Assembly: GCA_951394405.1 (NCBI GenBank)
Contig: OX596334.1
Span: 4,216,001-4,280,000 of the forward strand
Source of the DNA: Coprinellus micaceus
Lineage: Eukaryota; Basidiomycota; Agaricomycetes; Agaricales; Psathyrellaceae
Length of the DNA: 64,000 bases
Direction: 5' to 3'
Of the stretch, positions 1 to 12,459 are shown in pieces. Each line of letters begins with the position of its first letter. Position 1 is the first letter of the stretch. Below the pieces are notes generated by a model. It saw only the letters and a program-made list of their open reading frames with translations. It was not told where the DNA came from and ran no database searches. A program made the position numbers and the translations under genes.

Positions 1-1211
1 GTCGTAGTCAAAGTCCAGTTCTACTTTGCACCATGAAGGCCGCCACCCACATGCGATCTATTCAGGCCATGCATAGGCCTGCGCCACAAAACGCGTATCA
101 ATCGATCCACCGCCTTGGAGGGCTCTGTCAGGCCGCCGCAGACATAGTAACCCCTTCTCTCCGCCAATATTACCCAAGTTGAAGCTTGGCACCCCAGCTG
201 GGACCCAATGAATTGAAGGAATCCTCACGGCTCACAACGGGCCTACCTCCATCACACCGATATCTGGTTTTTGTCGGCTCCCCATCTTCGACGTTTCCCT
301 TCGTTCTTTTCTAGCCTTCAATAGCGAGCTTATCTTCCAGGACGCACTCGTTAGAAATAAGCGCATCAACTTGAGTGAAAACTCAGTTGCTCCCAAGAAT
401 TTCGAAGGATGACGGTGACCTTGACGACCCCTCTGCGCCGAACTGTTAACTAAGTCTAGGATCACCAAAACGAGTGGGACGAGAGTATAATCAAGTATTC
501 GGCTCCCTGAGCTCTGGTACAGACCGGAACAACGCTTCTCTTACCCAGCTCGTATAGATTTTACCTCAGAACCTGACGACACAACTCCAGGTAAGTACCA
601 AATGGCAGTCTGCAGGAGGACTTGTACTTGCCCGTACACCGGAGGTGCCCGTGGCTAGGCTGTGTCCACGTTCTTTACGGGCTGGGATGTGCACCTTAAT
701 CCCCGAGTCCCACAGCTGACATTGTTTCCTCGGAAGTTAGAGACGTTGAGGGGGTCGACACCGCTAACATTTCACCAACATAGAGACGAGAACCACATGG
801 CGGGAGGAGATCAGGCGGTCGACACCCTCCAGATGTTACTAAATTCGGCCATAACCCCTTGGATGTCTCAGGCGGAAAGGACCTCCTTCCATTGACGGTG
901 ACAGATTCTGTGAGCTCTTTCACTTTCTTTGTTTGGGTCAAACCGGTCCCAGATGAACTGGTGAAAGAATTTAGCCAATGGGCTTCCCATGTGAAAGAGG
1001 TTGATGATTGATCTGCGCCTCTGAAACTGACAGCTAGGGGCACCTCAGTTCTGAAAGAAACCGGCGATTGGCTCTCGCCTCAGCGCAAGTGGAAGAAACC
1101 AATGGGGAGTACGCATCATATCCAAGGCTTTCCAAACGCTTAAAACTGACTATGTTTTCCGATTACTTCCAACCGTCTCCTTCCCTACCTCACCCCCTTC
1201 TCCCAATCACA
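1..1211. other. No convincing gene
   Basis: Only short open frames without ATG-anchored, intron-consistent structure are visible. No repeat or RNA gene was recognised. The last part is presumably the promoter and 5' leader of the gene that starts at 1212, with a pyrimidine-rich tract just before its ATG. Confidence 0.5.
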
Positions 1212-1810
1212 ATGCCCAAAGATTTTGCCCACGACGTCACACCCTCCCCACGTCGTGTTGTCCGGTATCAGGTACGTTCTCCAGATGGCATATTACCCTT
1301 CGGTTGCTAAGGATATCATTTTACCCAGCCCATCCTCCAGCGACTGAAAGGTCTCCTGTACCTATCTACTAGCATTCGTGCGTCGACGATATGGGTCCCC
1401 ACTTTGGCTAACGCTCAAGCTTCGGACCGGTTCCCTTGCGTTGAGGCGGTTCTCGGAGCGGGACAAGCAATCCATGATTGTGTCGTGACCATGACAAACG
1501 ATCGAGGCCGAGACATCCAGTTCCTCATTAGCTATCGTACCGAGCACTCACCCTCCCGCAACAGGTCTTTGCGCGATCTGTGCCCCCACAGCGGTTGGGA
1601 GGGATCTCTCCTCGTCCTCAAGGTGGGTAACCGAACGTCCTTCACTGGATTAACGGCTGGTGATAGCACTTCCGTAGACATTGCCATTGCTCGGTGAGTA
1701 CTTCGCTCGTAACTGGGTATCCAGGTCTAATTCTGGCGTTTAGATTCCTCGAAGTCATCGACTCCGCCGACATGGATAGCCCCAATCCGCTTCCTTACCT
1801 CGACATCTGA
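1212..1810 (+). CDS. Small hypothetical protein, three exons
   Basis: Exons 1212-1271, 1329-1693 and 1744-1810 join in frame through introns with gtacgt...cag and gtgagt...tag borders, giving about 163 residues. The start is the ATG of MPKDFAHDVTPSPRR, which follows a pyrimidine-rich leader. The product has a short basic/proline N-terminus, then a compact region containing GWEGSLLVLKVGNR and DSTSVDIAIARFLEVIDSAD, and ends with PLPYLDI. There is no signal peptide, membrane segment or zinc ligand set. I do not recognise a family. The clean splice geometry is the main evidence that it is real. The next gene lies about 250 bp downstream on the same strand. Confidence 0.6.
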
Positions 1811-2066
1811 CCGAACCTTCCTTGGAACCATACCAGCCTGTACCAGCCCTTACCCACGTTGTTCCTTGATCTGTCTTGTCGCTAATTGCTCCCATCCTTT
1901 ACCCCTTTACACACTCCCCCCTTATACTTTGTAGTCTTGTGATGTTATCTGGACCTCAGTCGATCAGACTGCCCCCAATTGATAAATAACCCCCAGTGAT
2001 TCTCATCGGTCCATACTCCACTTTTTGCTTCCCTCCGCTCGCACTGCCCTTGCACGCGCACACAGA

Positions 2067-2883
2067 ATGGCATCCGCTGACCCAGACGTGGAAGTCATCG
2101 AGACCGAGGTCGTCGCGCAGGAGGGCGTCCTCAATCCAAAGACCCTGGCATGCAACAAGTGTCACCGTCATATCTTTCGAGAGGGAGAGCTGTTCCCTTC
2201 AGGATGCTGCAGTATGTTCGAAGCTCTGAAAGCACGATGTGATACTGACATGGTCGACATGGACAAGAGGAAATGTTCTGCAACTGGTGCTGGGGCAAGA
2301 TAGAACGCGCCGGCAGAGCCTGCAACAAGGGCGCCTGTCAGAAATGCCCTTTGGTCAAGGAGGAAGTCTTTTGGAATGAGGCTGCCGACGACGACGCCTC
2401 ACGAGAGCGTGACCTAGCTCGGCGCCGCATCCTTGATAAGTACGTCTATTCATATTGTTCTATGAACCTGTAGCTGACGACTTGCCACCCTTACACAGTG
2501 ATCCTGTATACCAGGCCGTCCGAGACGACCTCGAGCGCTTGACCGGTCAGGTTCAGCGTCAACAGCAGGAGCTCATTGCAAAGCGTCAAACGCACGCTAT
2601 ACTCGACGACCAGCTTAGGCAAGGTGCTAACAGATTGGAGTCCATAAACCTCGAGGCCGACGTCATCAAAGAGCAAGTTGAATCCACCAATAACCGAGCT
2701 ATGGAGGCCCTTGTGAGCAACGAGGTCATGGAGGCGAAGATCAGGGATCTGAAGGCACAGGTGAGTTGACCGTACGGCGTCCCCAATGATTTCGATCGGT
2801 GAAGTGCTCACCCGGCTCCATGATAGGTTCAGTACATGGAAGGATGCATCGTGGCCCTCGATAGTAGCATAGGATCCAAGTGA
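2067..2883 (+). CDS. RING-like/coiled-coil protein (local family member A)
   Basis: Four exons (2067-2211, 2268-2439, 2499-2760, 2827-2883) splice in frame to 211 residues. Residues about 29-75 form a RING-like zinc site: CNKCHRHIF, then SGCC, FCNWCW, and a final CNKGACQKC. The rest, from about residue 105, is charged and heptad-like (DDLERLTGQVQRQQQEL onward), so a coiled coil is likely. The last exon begins with Val after a phase-0 intron and ends SSIGSK. A role as a ubiquitin E3-like or zinc scaffold protein is inferred from the domain only. Genes at 5716, 34767 and 48014 share the plan: N-terminal RING, a coiled-coil exon of about 256-262 nt, then a short last exon starting with Val. Here the RING itself is split by an extra 56-nt intron. 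Confidence 0.75.
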
Positions 2884-3004
2884 AGGCGCTGCCGCAGTTG
2901 TTCGTAAATCTGGATATGAGTGAATTCGTTGTTCTACAAACATGTGCGACGTGTATTAGAAGGTCGACAGAACATGCATCGAATATGAAGACCCCCCGAT
3001 GTGT

Positions 3005-4757
3005 TTACTCAGTGGGATATAATACTTCTTCCTTCTCTACAAGCATTGCACGGAGAATAACCCGCACTTTCTGCTGCACCCAAGGGCTGGCAAGAATTAC
3101 GGAGATGATTAGGATGGTCACCGTCAGAAGGCCTAGGCGAACGCAACACCCCAAACCGCCTTGCGAGTCGTCCATGTACCGGACATCCCTCCCTCTTCGA
3201 CGATCTCCAAGCTCAGTTTTGCGATAATCCTCAGGATTCTCCGAAGAATGGGCTGGGATGGAGCGGGAAATTTCCACACCTTGAGGCCGTCGCGACCCTG
3301 CTGACCGGGGTAACAATGACTTCAGGCGTAGTCCTGGCTCCTTAGTATTCCCAGTACCCCGCAACTCAGCCATAATCGCATCTTCAGCTTCGAGTTCGCC
3401 ATTCGCTAGAACATGGTCAGCGTACTGATCCAACCAACATCCGTCACTCGCACCTGTGTTACGCCAAAGCCTCACGTATGTCTCGAGCCCTCTCTCAGAG
3501 CAGCCCACGGCGATCCAGGAGGTCCCGTCCAATTGTTCAACATAAGCCTAGGTATAAATCGGTCGTCGGTGCCGCGAAACTTAGCCGAACCGGCCAAAGC
3601 ACTTACAATGGCTTGGATGATGTCCGTACCTTGGTGTCGAGTGTCAGTATGCCAGCAGACACTCTGTCAATAGATCTCACCGTGGCGGAGGCTCACGGGG
3701 CTCAACGCATCCCCGTCAAGAGGCAGAAGGCGTACAGAGCCGCGTGGGGATCCAAGCAGTATGCTTGAGCCATTCCGAATGAATTCAGCTGGTAACCACA
3801 CGTTCGTGTCTGGGGTCACTTCGGCACGGATATTGCGTAGGTGCTCCTGAGTCTCGATATCGTAGACGTCGAACCCGTCGGAAAGGTTCGAACAGACTAG
3901 AAGTTTATCCCTGGAGTCGATAGAAGATCTGCCACTGTAGTGGTGAGGGTGGATCAGCTACTACGAGTGTGACGAACCAACGACGCCCTTACATCCTGAA
4001 AGACCTTGGCCTCAAGTGCCACAGTTGAGCCTTGGTCCGAGTATCGTAGCACCTCACGCCTTGTTCGATGAAGGTGACGACGAGATTGTGACCGGACTTG
4101 AGGAAGTGGACAGAGCGAACCTCCGCGGAAAGTGCTTCAGGAGGTTCTTGCGAGGTATCGATCTGGGCCAACATATCAACAATAGGAGAGACTATACACT
4201 CTTGTTGGTACGTATCTAGGTTTCTCCTGTCAAAGACCAGCCCCCAGCCCGGCGAGAGAAAGGACACGTACTGATCCTCCAGTCTGGGTTTGAGAGCACG
4301 ACTGCAGTGACGCCCACGCCAATCGCGAGGTAACGGCCCGATGAATCGAAGGCGAGACAGTTGACCTGTATCAAATCTTGCCAATGTGGTGGGAGGTCCA
4401 CGTATCCATCAGGACAAACATTGTGGGTATAGGCCCTATCCTCCTCCTGTTTGGGTAGTCAAACGTCAGCATAAGGAAGGATGGGAGCGAAGGATGGGAG
4501 CGAACTCGTACCAGGGAAAGGTAATGCAATTCGCAATTCGCCAGACCGACAAAGAGGCTGAGTGTTCCTGGTATCCATATTAGAGTAGTTATGCTGTCGA
4601 TGAAGTAGTATCGGTCAAAATTATCAATCTCGGACGTTTCTGAGACAATGAGAAGCCCGGATTCATCTCCAGTCGCGACGTATTTGCCGTCCTCAGAGAA
4701 AGAAACGCGGGTGACGGTGTCGTCGTGCTCCGTGATCGAAGACACAGCGGTGTACAT
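3005..4757 (-). CDS. WD40-like protein with C-terminal membrane anchor
   Basis: Six exons on the minus strand (4757-4512, 4446-4268, 4226-3993, 3934-3681, 3629-3607, 3547-3005) keep one frame and give about 492 residues. WD40-type blades are visible: SITEHDDTVTRVSFSEDG followed by YVATGDESGLLIV, then QVNCLAFDSSGRYLAIGVG, then VRSVHFLKSGHNLVVTF and LVCSNLSDGFDVYDIETQ. Near the C-terminus a hydrophobic stretch (LGLLTVTILIISVILA) looks like a single membrane helix followed by a basic tail, so the propeller is probably cytosolic and tethered. The donor of exon 2 (gtgtcc) is weak. A stronger gtacgt lies 4 nt upstream but breaks the frame, so that junction is the least certain. The partner of the propeller is unknown. 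Confidence 0.75.
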
Positions 4758-5715
4758 CTCGCAAACGAGGGGCGGATGTAGACAAGAGCTTGACGGCACA
4801 GATGACGGTAAGAGCTAGCACTGCTCAAGTCCCTCGTCGAGTTATCTACATCGGCATCAGTTCGGAGCGAAGCCGTTTCGAGTTGAAACATCCGGGTTCC
4901 CTGGAAATCGGCGCGAATTTATCGTCAGGGTCATCGTCGACAGCCCAGATAGCTTCAATAAAAGGTAAGGGCCGACGGGGGACTTCTGAATCAAGACCGT
5001 TGCTTCAGAGAACGACAAGTGGAGTTTCACAAACCGTCGAGGACGCTGAAGAGGGGACGTATCAGTGGGAAAACCTAGAGACGCGGCGGAAGCACAGTCG
5101 TGGTGGTCAGACCTTCGGGACCTGTGACCTGGCGCACAGCAGCCACCAGCAAGCATCTTGCCCAATGCGGACAGTGCCCATATGTCACCGGCTCCAGTGC
5201 GGACTGGGCAAGCGCCCGCTCAGTAATCGGAAGTAGCGGCGCTCAGCAATCAGGCGGATTAACTGGAGTGTCGGATATGACAGGCTCTGTACATAGGTAC
5301 CTCGAAGAAGGCACATATCGGTGTATGAACCTTGTTCGGGCACGAACGACGTTTTGGGAGCTGTGATCGGGATGCAACGTCTCGCACAACCTACACACAG
5401 AGGACCCAAGCCTGCACGCCCCCACGACTCACTCCCTGGACTTCACCACGGAAATACCGCATGGGATGTTTATCGCATCTGGGGAAATCTACGACATGAG
5501 GCTTCATGAGGCACTGCCTCGTGCGACTCACAGCAGGGGAAGCCCAGAAAGTGGAATTCCATGCTTCGTAGTTCAATTGTTCAACCATCTGTCAACCGGC
5601 TGCAAATTATCAGGGGTTAGTTCCTGCCGAGCTTGGGTATCCCCGATTAACGATAAGCAAGTGGGGCGTAAGCGTTCCTTCACTTCCTTCTCTCCTACCC
5701 TTGCGCGTCTACTCG
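4758..5715. other. Divergent intergenic region
   Basis: About 950 bp lie between the start of the minus-strand WD40 gene and the start of the plus-strand RING gene at 5716. Short overlapping frames occur but none has a consistent exon structure. Both genes would be transcribed away from this stretch, so it probably holds two promoters. No specific site is identified. Confidence 0.4.
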
Positions 5716-6419
5716 ATGTTGACGGAGTGTGCAATATGCTTCAAGACTTTGGTGGATCTCCCTGGTTTGGCATACAGGATGCCCTGTCGTCACTGTTACT
5801 GTGAGGAAGACTATACCTTCCTCTATCAACACAATCTCCCTTGCTTTCGCTCATGGGAGTGTCATCGGACCGAGAGGGTAAAGCCGGGCGATGGGGCACC
5901 CATGGGCATTCGCTACGACACCCTTGGGATGACACAAGAGGACGATCAGAAGGTTACAGATGAGTGAGTCCGCGCAATAAGGTCCTTGCTATCCTCTTGT
6001 TGACATTATTCCCTAGATACAAATCTATGGCGATGGGGGAACGCGATGCGCTTAGAGAGATGAGCGGAACCAAGGCCGGGGAGCTCAAAGTTGAGGAAGG
6101 CCAACTCCAGGACGTTATCGCAGAAGCCGTCAACTCGACCTTCGACGAGGCCCGCCTTTTATCCTGCCACGCCGAACTAATACAACTCTGGCAGGCCTCC
6201 AACAATCGCCTCGAGGAAATCGGCAGCACCACGGTAAGGCTTGAGGAGGAATATCGCACTGTACTCAAGCAGGTGAGTCCCGATCTGTCCCCATCCCACC
6301 ATAATCTGACCTACTCTTTTCGACCGAATTCATTGCTGCACTTGATACAGGTGGTAGATGTTCGGATGCGTCTGTACGAGCATCTGTTATATCCGGAGAA
6401 TGCTCAGGGTGGTTCATAA
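5716..6419 (+). CDS. RING-like/coiled-coil protein (local family member B)
   Basis: Exons 5716-5963, 6017-6272 and 6351-6419 join in frame (introns gtgagt...tag and gtgagt...cag) to 190 residues. The start is the ATG of MLTECAICFK. The RING lies at about residues 5-50: CAIC, then PCRHCYCEED and CFRSWEC. One expected zinc ligand after CYC is Asp instead of Cys. The second exon encodes an acidic, heptad-rich coiled coil (GELKVEEGQLQDVIAEAV onward). The last exon starts with Val and ends ENAQGGS. The exon 2 length (256 nt) and the phases of both introns equal those of the RING genes at 34767 and 48014, which points to common descent. Function as an E3-like factor is inference. Confidence 0.75.
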
Positions 6420-7267
6420 TAGTGGTGTATTTGCAAACGTTGCATTTTTCTAGCGAGACTCCATTCTTTCGTCGCTGTCACTGAGAGAGACATGGCGGAA
6501 CGCGCTGAAAAGTTCAGTGACACCACCAAACCGGCGTACGCAGTGAAAAGTCTTCGGAGAAGCACGTTGAATTCGATAGTATAGGGATAAAGGAGTACAG
6601 TGGCAAAACACGGTAGAAGTAAACGAACTAAACCGTTGGGGGAAACCGGGGAGAAAGAGATGGGAGAGGGGGCCCGCTGGATTATGAGACGAAGGTTACG
6701 GGGGTATCCAAGTGGGCGGAAGGGGGGAACTCGAAAAGGATCGAAATGGCCAGGTGAGACGCGAGACGCGTCGAACAAAGCAACGGAACTTATATGCCTT
6801 GTCATATCCCTGATTGACAGATGTGAGATTGGACTGAGATGGGACGTGTACGAGTGCCGAGATGCCTGCCCCCAGAGTGGAATGGCCAGCTGACCCTTAA
6901 TACTCACCGAGTGCGAGACGTCGCACATCTCGCTAAACTCCTTCCTAATCAGGATTCAGGAGCAGTGGGAGGTGGAGGGCTCCTCCCTGAAGTCTTCGTC
7001 GTGCTCGCGCCTAACATCTGGCTGGTGTAGGCTTACTCTCGGGCGCTAGGAACGGTGTGCCGCCCAGCATGCGAGGACAATCAACTCTTCGCCTCTCAGT
7101 CTCTAGCACGTGAGAAGAGACCGTCAACCAGGTAGCCCCCTCGGGGTGGGTCGCCGACCGAGATATTTCGGAATATGGATTAACCCTTATGCCGCGAGAA
7201 AGTAGGTGTTTATTCAGGAACTCGGAGGGAGCCAAGTGCAATGCTCAGCGAAAAGGTTGACAGGTTT
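6420..7267. other. Intergenic, no convincing gene
   Basis: The stretch lies between convergent genes. A 174-codon minus-strand frame spans 6404-6928 but has no recognisable domain or splice support and overlaps the end of the RING gene. I see no repeat here. Confidence 0.4.
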
Positions 7268-10200
7268 CTACATTGCCAGGGAAAGCGAAGTGAAATGTTC
7301 CAAATCGGCGTACGTCTCACCATTGACATCTATGGTGAGCGGTTGTGGACGTCAGGCCAAAGTGAGAAGAAAGGAAAGAAAGAGGTACGCACCGAGGACC
7401 GTACCTGGCGTCTCACGCAAGCTAACGACAAAGTCGATATCAGAGGACCAGGCAAACGTGTCTGGGATCCAATCTACAAGGCCTGCGAGTTGAGATTCGA
7501 GTGAGGCGTTGTTGGCGGTATAATCTTCAAGGTTGGATGCGAATCCACCGCGAACGGAGAACCCATCCTGGCTGAAGTGAATTAACGCCTTCACCTGTCG
7601 GGCTAAGTAGAGCATCCAGATATCCTGGTGAAGGTTGAGTCGGTTTCCGTGTCGATCCTTGAAGATGAATCGAGACTCAAGCCATTCGACTATCTGTCGG
7701 CAGAGCTTGCGACTGTGAATGAAGTGGTGCCGGTCAAGGTCGGACACTGTTCCGGCCAGGACGTTGACAAGCTCGAAGACGTTGCACAGTGAGAGCACAT
7801 CTAGCACCCCCCGGCGTTGGAAAATATCGGGAACATGCGGGAAGTCTAAGAAAACTTATTAGCGACGAAGGGAATAGTCGAGCCCGATCTAAAACTCACT
7901 CGCGCTGGAGTCGTACTCTCCACCCACGTAAACTGCATGAAGGTAGTGGATGAATCGACGTAATAAGTCTTGCGCAGCTTTCTGAGAGAGGAGGGCGGAC
8001 TGGTTATCGACGTCCAACGTCAACGAGCTGTGCAGAAACCCGATGCAAGAACTTTGCAGGGTTGACACGCCATAAAAGTGACAATAGTGGACGATGCTAT
8101 GGGAAGTCGATAGAAGAAGGAACGCCGTGTGAGGTTTTATGATTCTGGGCTGGGGTTAGGATTCTTCTGAATGTAAGGAGGTAAATATAACGCACGCGGT
8201 TGACCCTGCCTTGAGATGGATTGCTTGAGCAGAAACAGCACTCCAGTCGTCCACAAGGGATCGATTGAACTGTTCGGTCAGGGCGAAGGGGACCGTATCA
8301 TGGAGGCCGTTTTTGGATGGCTCGCAGACGACAAGGAGTTGGGATCCAGACTTCACTTCAATGTGGGTTGCGAAGCCGTTTGGGGCGCAAGACAGTGGAC
8401 GATAAGAGTGTGCTGTAGACACCTCTGTCCATCTAGTGGCGCCTCGAGGCATTTCCCATCGGCGATGACACCAAGGGTGCCCTATCGTGACGCCCCATGC
8501 ATAGGCGTCTGAGGCCAGAGCAGGAAAAGGCGCCACACCGTTTGGCGTTGGCAAATCTAGCGCGACCAGGGCCTGGCCACGGTGCTGAACGGCCTGGAGA
8601 ACCTGCGTAAGAGAGCCCATCCTCACTCGGTTTTGGCTCGGTGGGATAGAGAAGTCTGTTTTACGGGTCAGAACTGCGCCATGATGTGAAATGAGGGGGG
8701 CGAATCTCACCTCTAACGCAAACGGGGGTATCTAGCATAGAGAATTGTTGGAGAGTCTCCTTGCTGAATGGGTAATCGCTATTCGAAGGTCCCACCACTA
8801 CAATTGAGGATTGCCAAAGTAAATGCTGTAAGTCGCCGATCGCCAGGCGCCTCGCGTGATGCTCATCAACATGAGAGAAAACGGTGCGGGGGTGGTACTT
8901 CGCTATTGCTCGAAATAGCGCACCGAACCACTGCGCTTCAGCGTCAAACTGACGAATCTGGTCAGCTAGACTCTCAGAAACGGAGAGGAGAGAATACTGA
9001 CGTGAAAGTAGGCGATGTGATTACGATACTCTCTTCCGTCCCAGAATACCCCATCCACAGAGAGCCTAGCCTAGAGTAGAACCTGTCAGTGACGAAATGG
9101 CTGTGAATGAAACTCAGTTGCAGACCACGTTGTCATTGAGAATTAAATCTATTGCTGGAGGGAGCGCCTGGTAAAGTCATTAAGACGCTGTTGTGGAGAG
9201 GCTCATTGTCAAAGGACCCACCATCTCATCTGTAAGATCGATAGTCTCAACGACTTGTAGCTGACTTACAATCTCTAACTTCAAGGACTTCGAGGGAGAG
9301 GTCTGTCTCATGGATGATTTCCGTTTACGAGGCACGGTTTTTTCTGACCTGACTTGGTCAAGGCTTGGAGGGGGTTCCGAAACGGCCCTTGATTGGGACA
9401 GTCTCGTCGAAGGTTGGTAAGGCTGTCTGGAGAGTGGCGCCGGTTTCTGCTTGCCCTCTTTTTTATCGCAGAATGGGGCGCCTGTCGACGTCTTAATATT
9501 CTGCGATGCCCCGACGAACGACTCTGGAGTGAGAGTAGATGAAGCAGCAGCCGTACTACGGGTGACTGGCCGACGGGGGGGTGGGTTATCCACCTGCATA
9601 CTATCCGATTCTGGTGCCGGGGATGAGCTCCTCGTCGAAGTCGAGCTACTCGCGTCGTCCTGGACTACGCCCCCCACATCACGGAGTGGGACTTTGTTTG
9701 CTGAGGGGGACCCTCGTGATCGCTTGAGGATGGGTCGCAGTGGTTCTTTTCCTTTCACATTACGTTGCACCGCCTGTCGGAAGTTCGCATCTGGACGGCC
9801 AGTATCCTATTAGCTTCCAACTCGAGGCGTAGGCAATCTGAGCTACGAACCCCCTTTGAACCATTCACAATCTGGGTATCCTACACACGTCAAGTCCAAC
9901 GCTTCCAATTCCCGGATTGCCGAGCGAAAACGGCTGTTGAGAGGGTACAGCCCGAGGGCAGTGTCGAAGAGAAAACGCCAGACTATATCTTCCATGCTAG
10001 AGAGCATGGCTGGACGGGGACCGCCAAGGCCCTGCCACATCTGGTACTAGTTAGGAGACTATCGTCATTAGAGAGTGAAACCGACTGACCTGGAGGAGCA
10101 ATAGCCGGTTAAGATCCTTTGTCATAAGAGAGGCAGGGAGGAAGAGGCAGCAAGGTGACACAGCCAAGGCAATCTGGAGAGGGAGTTTGAACGCGTGCGT

Positions 10201-11166
10201 GGACTTAATAGACTCGCAGAAGGGGTCCCATCTGGTTGAGGGGATACACTCGCCACTACAGGGAGTGAGGACGAGCTCGTGGGGGAGAGCGGAGGGACGC
10301 ACAATGTTTCGACGAGCAGCGTTTTGAACTTCGGCAACGTAGTAGGCAAGTCCGTGACACCCTACCAGCAGTTGAGCGGTTCTTCCGTTTGATCGAGAGC
10401 AAGCACTAAGCGTATTTACCTTAAAAATCAAGCTGAGGTACGCAGCCGCACACTCGAAATTTGACTTTATCTTGTGGCCCTCGACGGTGTCCTGTCTGTG
10501 GAGGAGTGATACGAAAATCCTCACCGTCGGGTCTTCTGAACCGAGTGCATCCAACGGAATCTGGTCGTCATGGCATTCGCGCAACAACTGTAGCCCACGC
10601 GCCACTAAGTTTGGCCAGTGAGACATGTTCTTGAAGAACTAAGGGCGCTTCGTCAGGATATCGAGAAGGAGAAACTGGCCCGGGTACGCACGCACCATCT
10701 TTGGAGGAATTGGGACGCCCAGTTTTTCCAGTTGACCAATGGGATACGATCCCATCTCGAGGTAAATGGCGACATCGACAAGACGATATTCGATGAGAGT
10801 CGAAGCTAGCTTGCTGAGTAGTTCAGCGTTCAGCGAGTTCAGCCCAGACAACCGCTGACCCACGGCGGTAAGTTGAGGGGTCTGTAGGAGGCGGAAGAAC
10901 GGAGAGGATTCTTTGGCATCGCGGATATCGGTCTCGAAAAGAACCAGTTTCTTCAGAAGGTCCTAAGGTACCGTTAGTAGCATTCGATAAATGGATAGGG
11001 GCATGATCGTAGTGCTCACCGTGAGCGGGTCCCTGAAATCATTGAAATCGTCGCTCTCAAACAGCTGCTCAATGCCCGTCAAAGAGAGGAAGTGTCCATT
11101 GGACCAGGGGAAACCCATCAGCAAAGGGAACGGGTGCGCAAATCGCCTCTGAGACTTGTCGGGCAT
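7268..11166 (-). CDS. Large protein with C-terminal divergent JmjC-like domain
   Basis: Eleven exons chain in one frame: 11166-11020, 10962-10696, 10638-10090, 10046-9885, 9806-9222, 9070-9002, 8972-8711, 8655-8196, 8144-7900, 7845-7405 and 7329-7268 (about 1,082 residues). The N-terminal half is a helical region of unknown function. It is followed by a Ser/Pro/basic linker ending in a SUMO-interaction-like VVETIDLTDEM. The C-terminal half resembles the JmjC-like proteins expanded in Agaricomycetes, with APNGFATHIEVKSGSQLLVV and later IIKPHTAFLLLSTSHSIVH. The usual iron-binding HxD before the NGFAT turn reads SCA, so catalysis is doubtful. If the 9222/9070 junction is not used, the first part ends at a stop at 9180 (583 aa). 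The second part then has no in-frame start codon, which favours one gene. The exon 4 donor (gtagga) is also weak. Confidence 0.6.
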
Positions 11167-12459
11167 GTTTGAGAAGGGTGTAGATCAGAGGAGAAAAGGA
11201 CTCTAATATATATGTGTGTATCCGGCCAAAGGTCCGTTACCTCGATCGCGGGGTAGCGTATGTAATGTGATCCCACGCCTCCCAACCTGCCCGATTTGGC
11301 CCTGCCGCCCCTCGGCTCAGGCCTCCGTCCGGCGTCCCAAACGGGGTCCACGGGCGCTCGAACGGGCAACAGCCCCTGAGTACCCATTCGAGCTCCGCCT
11401 GCAAACGCGGTGCCCAACGACCGCCCAACGACCGCAGCCTCTTCCTCCCCACCACATCCTCGATTTCCTCTCCACTCCTCTGACTCTTCTCTCTCTGGTC
11501 CCCCCTCCCCAAACTCCCCATGCTGGCGCCAAAACTCATGTCCGCTCTGAGTTCGCTCCCCCCCACTTGTACTACCTCCTGCGCGGGGCACCAAGCCTCA
11601 AGAGCTTAGGCCGGCGCCTCGAATTCAGCCATCACCCCCGCTTTGGCTCAACCACCTGGTAAGTTTTCGATTTGAGTAAACGTGCTCAAATCGACGCTTA
11701 CCTCTTGCTTGTATTTTTCACCCAGGTCTCCCCGCCCCAAGAGCCCAACCTCGCAAAACATGCGGACGCATCCTAGAACGTGCCTACTTGGGCGCGGGAA
11801 ACGCTCGTCCCAGTATCTACGCTCGTCTCTCAGCACCGAGCCTCGATCTTGCTCTCCCCCGATTCCACCACCGAAACTCAACCCTCCATCTGGCCCTCCT
11901 ACTTACAACCGCCGGGGATCAAGATCCTCCCCAAAATCGACGTCCGCGGCTATGACGCACACACCGGTACCCATTCACCTCCACACATGCGAACTCCGAT
12001 CAGGGTTTGGCACCCCAGAGTGAGAGCGGGAGAGAAGGGAAGGGCGACATGCAAGGCAGACAGAGTGACAGAGGGAAGGGGATTGAAGTGCGAATTGGTG
12101 GGGCAGTAGTGGGAGGGGAACGACTGAGGAAGGGCGGAAGGAAGTCTGGAGAGGGGGAGAACAGCGGGGCGGAGAACACGGAGGGCCGCCGTACACGAGG
12201 CGAGACTACGCTTACCTGCTGCATGTGCTCTTCACCCGGGCCTTCCCACTTCACAGCCCAACGCCGGCATGAAAACGCGTGCTCGAACACGCCCACTGGA
12301 GCACGGGGACCAGTATGGACGATTAACCCAGCGCGAATACTGCGCCCCCTTCTCATATCATATGTACGCCCTTTTCTCGTACCTGATACTTCCCGATGCT
12401 GATTGTCGCCTCAATAGAATAGAATTTGTTGGACACAAAGTGTATGTATACATGGCGTT
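11167..12459. repeat. Diverged tandem repeat with strand-biased composition
   Basis: Two related segments of about 100 bp occur near 11695-11805 and 12208-12312. They share CGCTTACCT, TTCACCC, AGCCCAAC and the spacing between these blocks. A second pair may exist further upstream (around 11380 and 11970, both with GTACCCATTC). The first half is strongly pyrimidine-rich and 12029-12185 is strongly purine-rich on the plus strand, so several frames stay open by composition alone. I find no transposase or reverse transcriptase. It is probably an old dispersed or tandem repeat. Confidence 0.45.
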
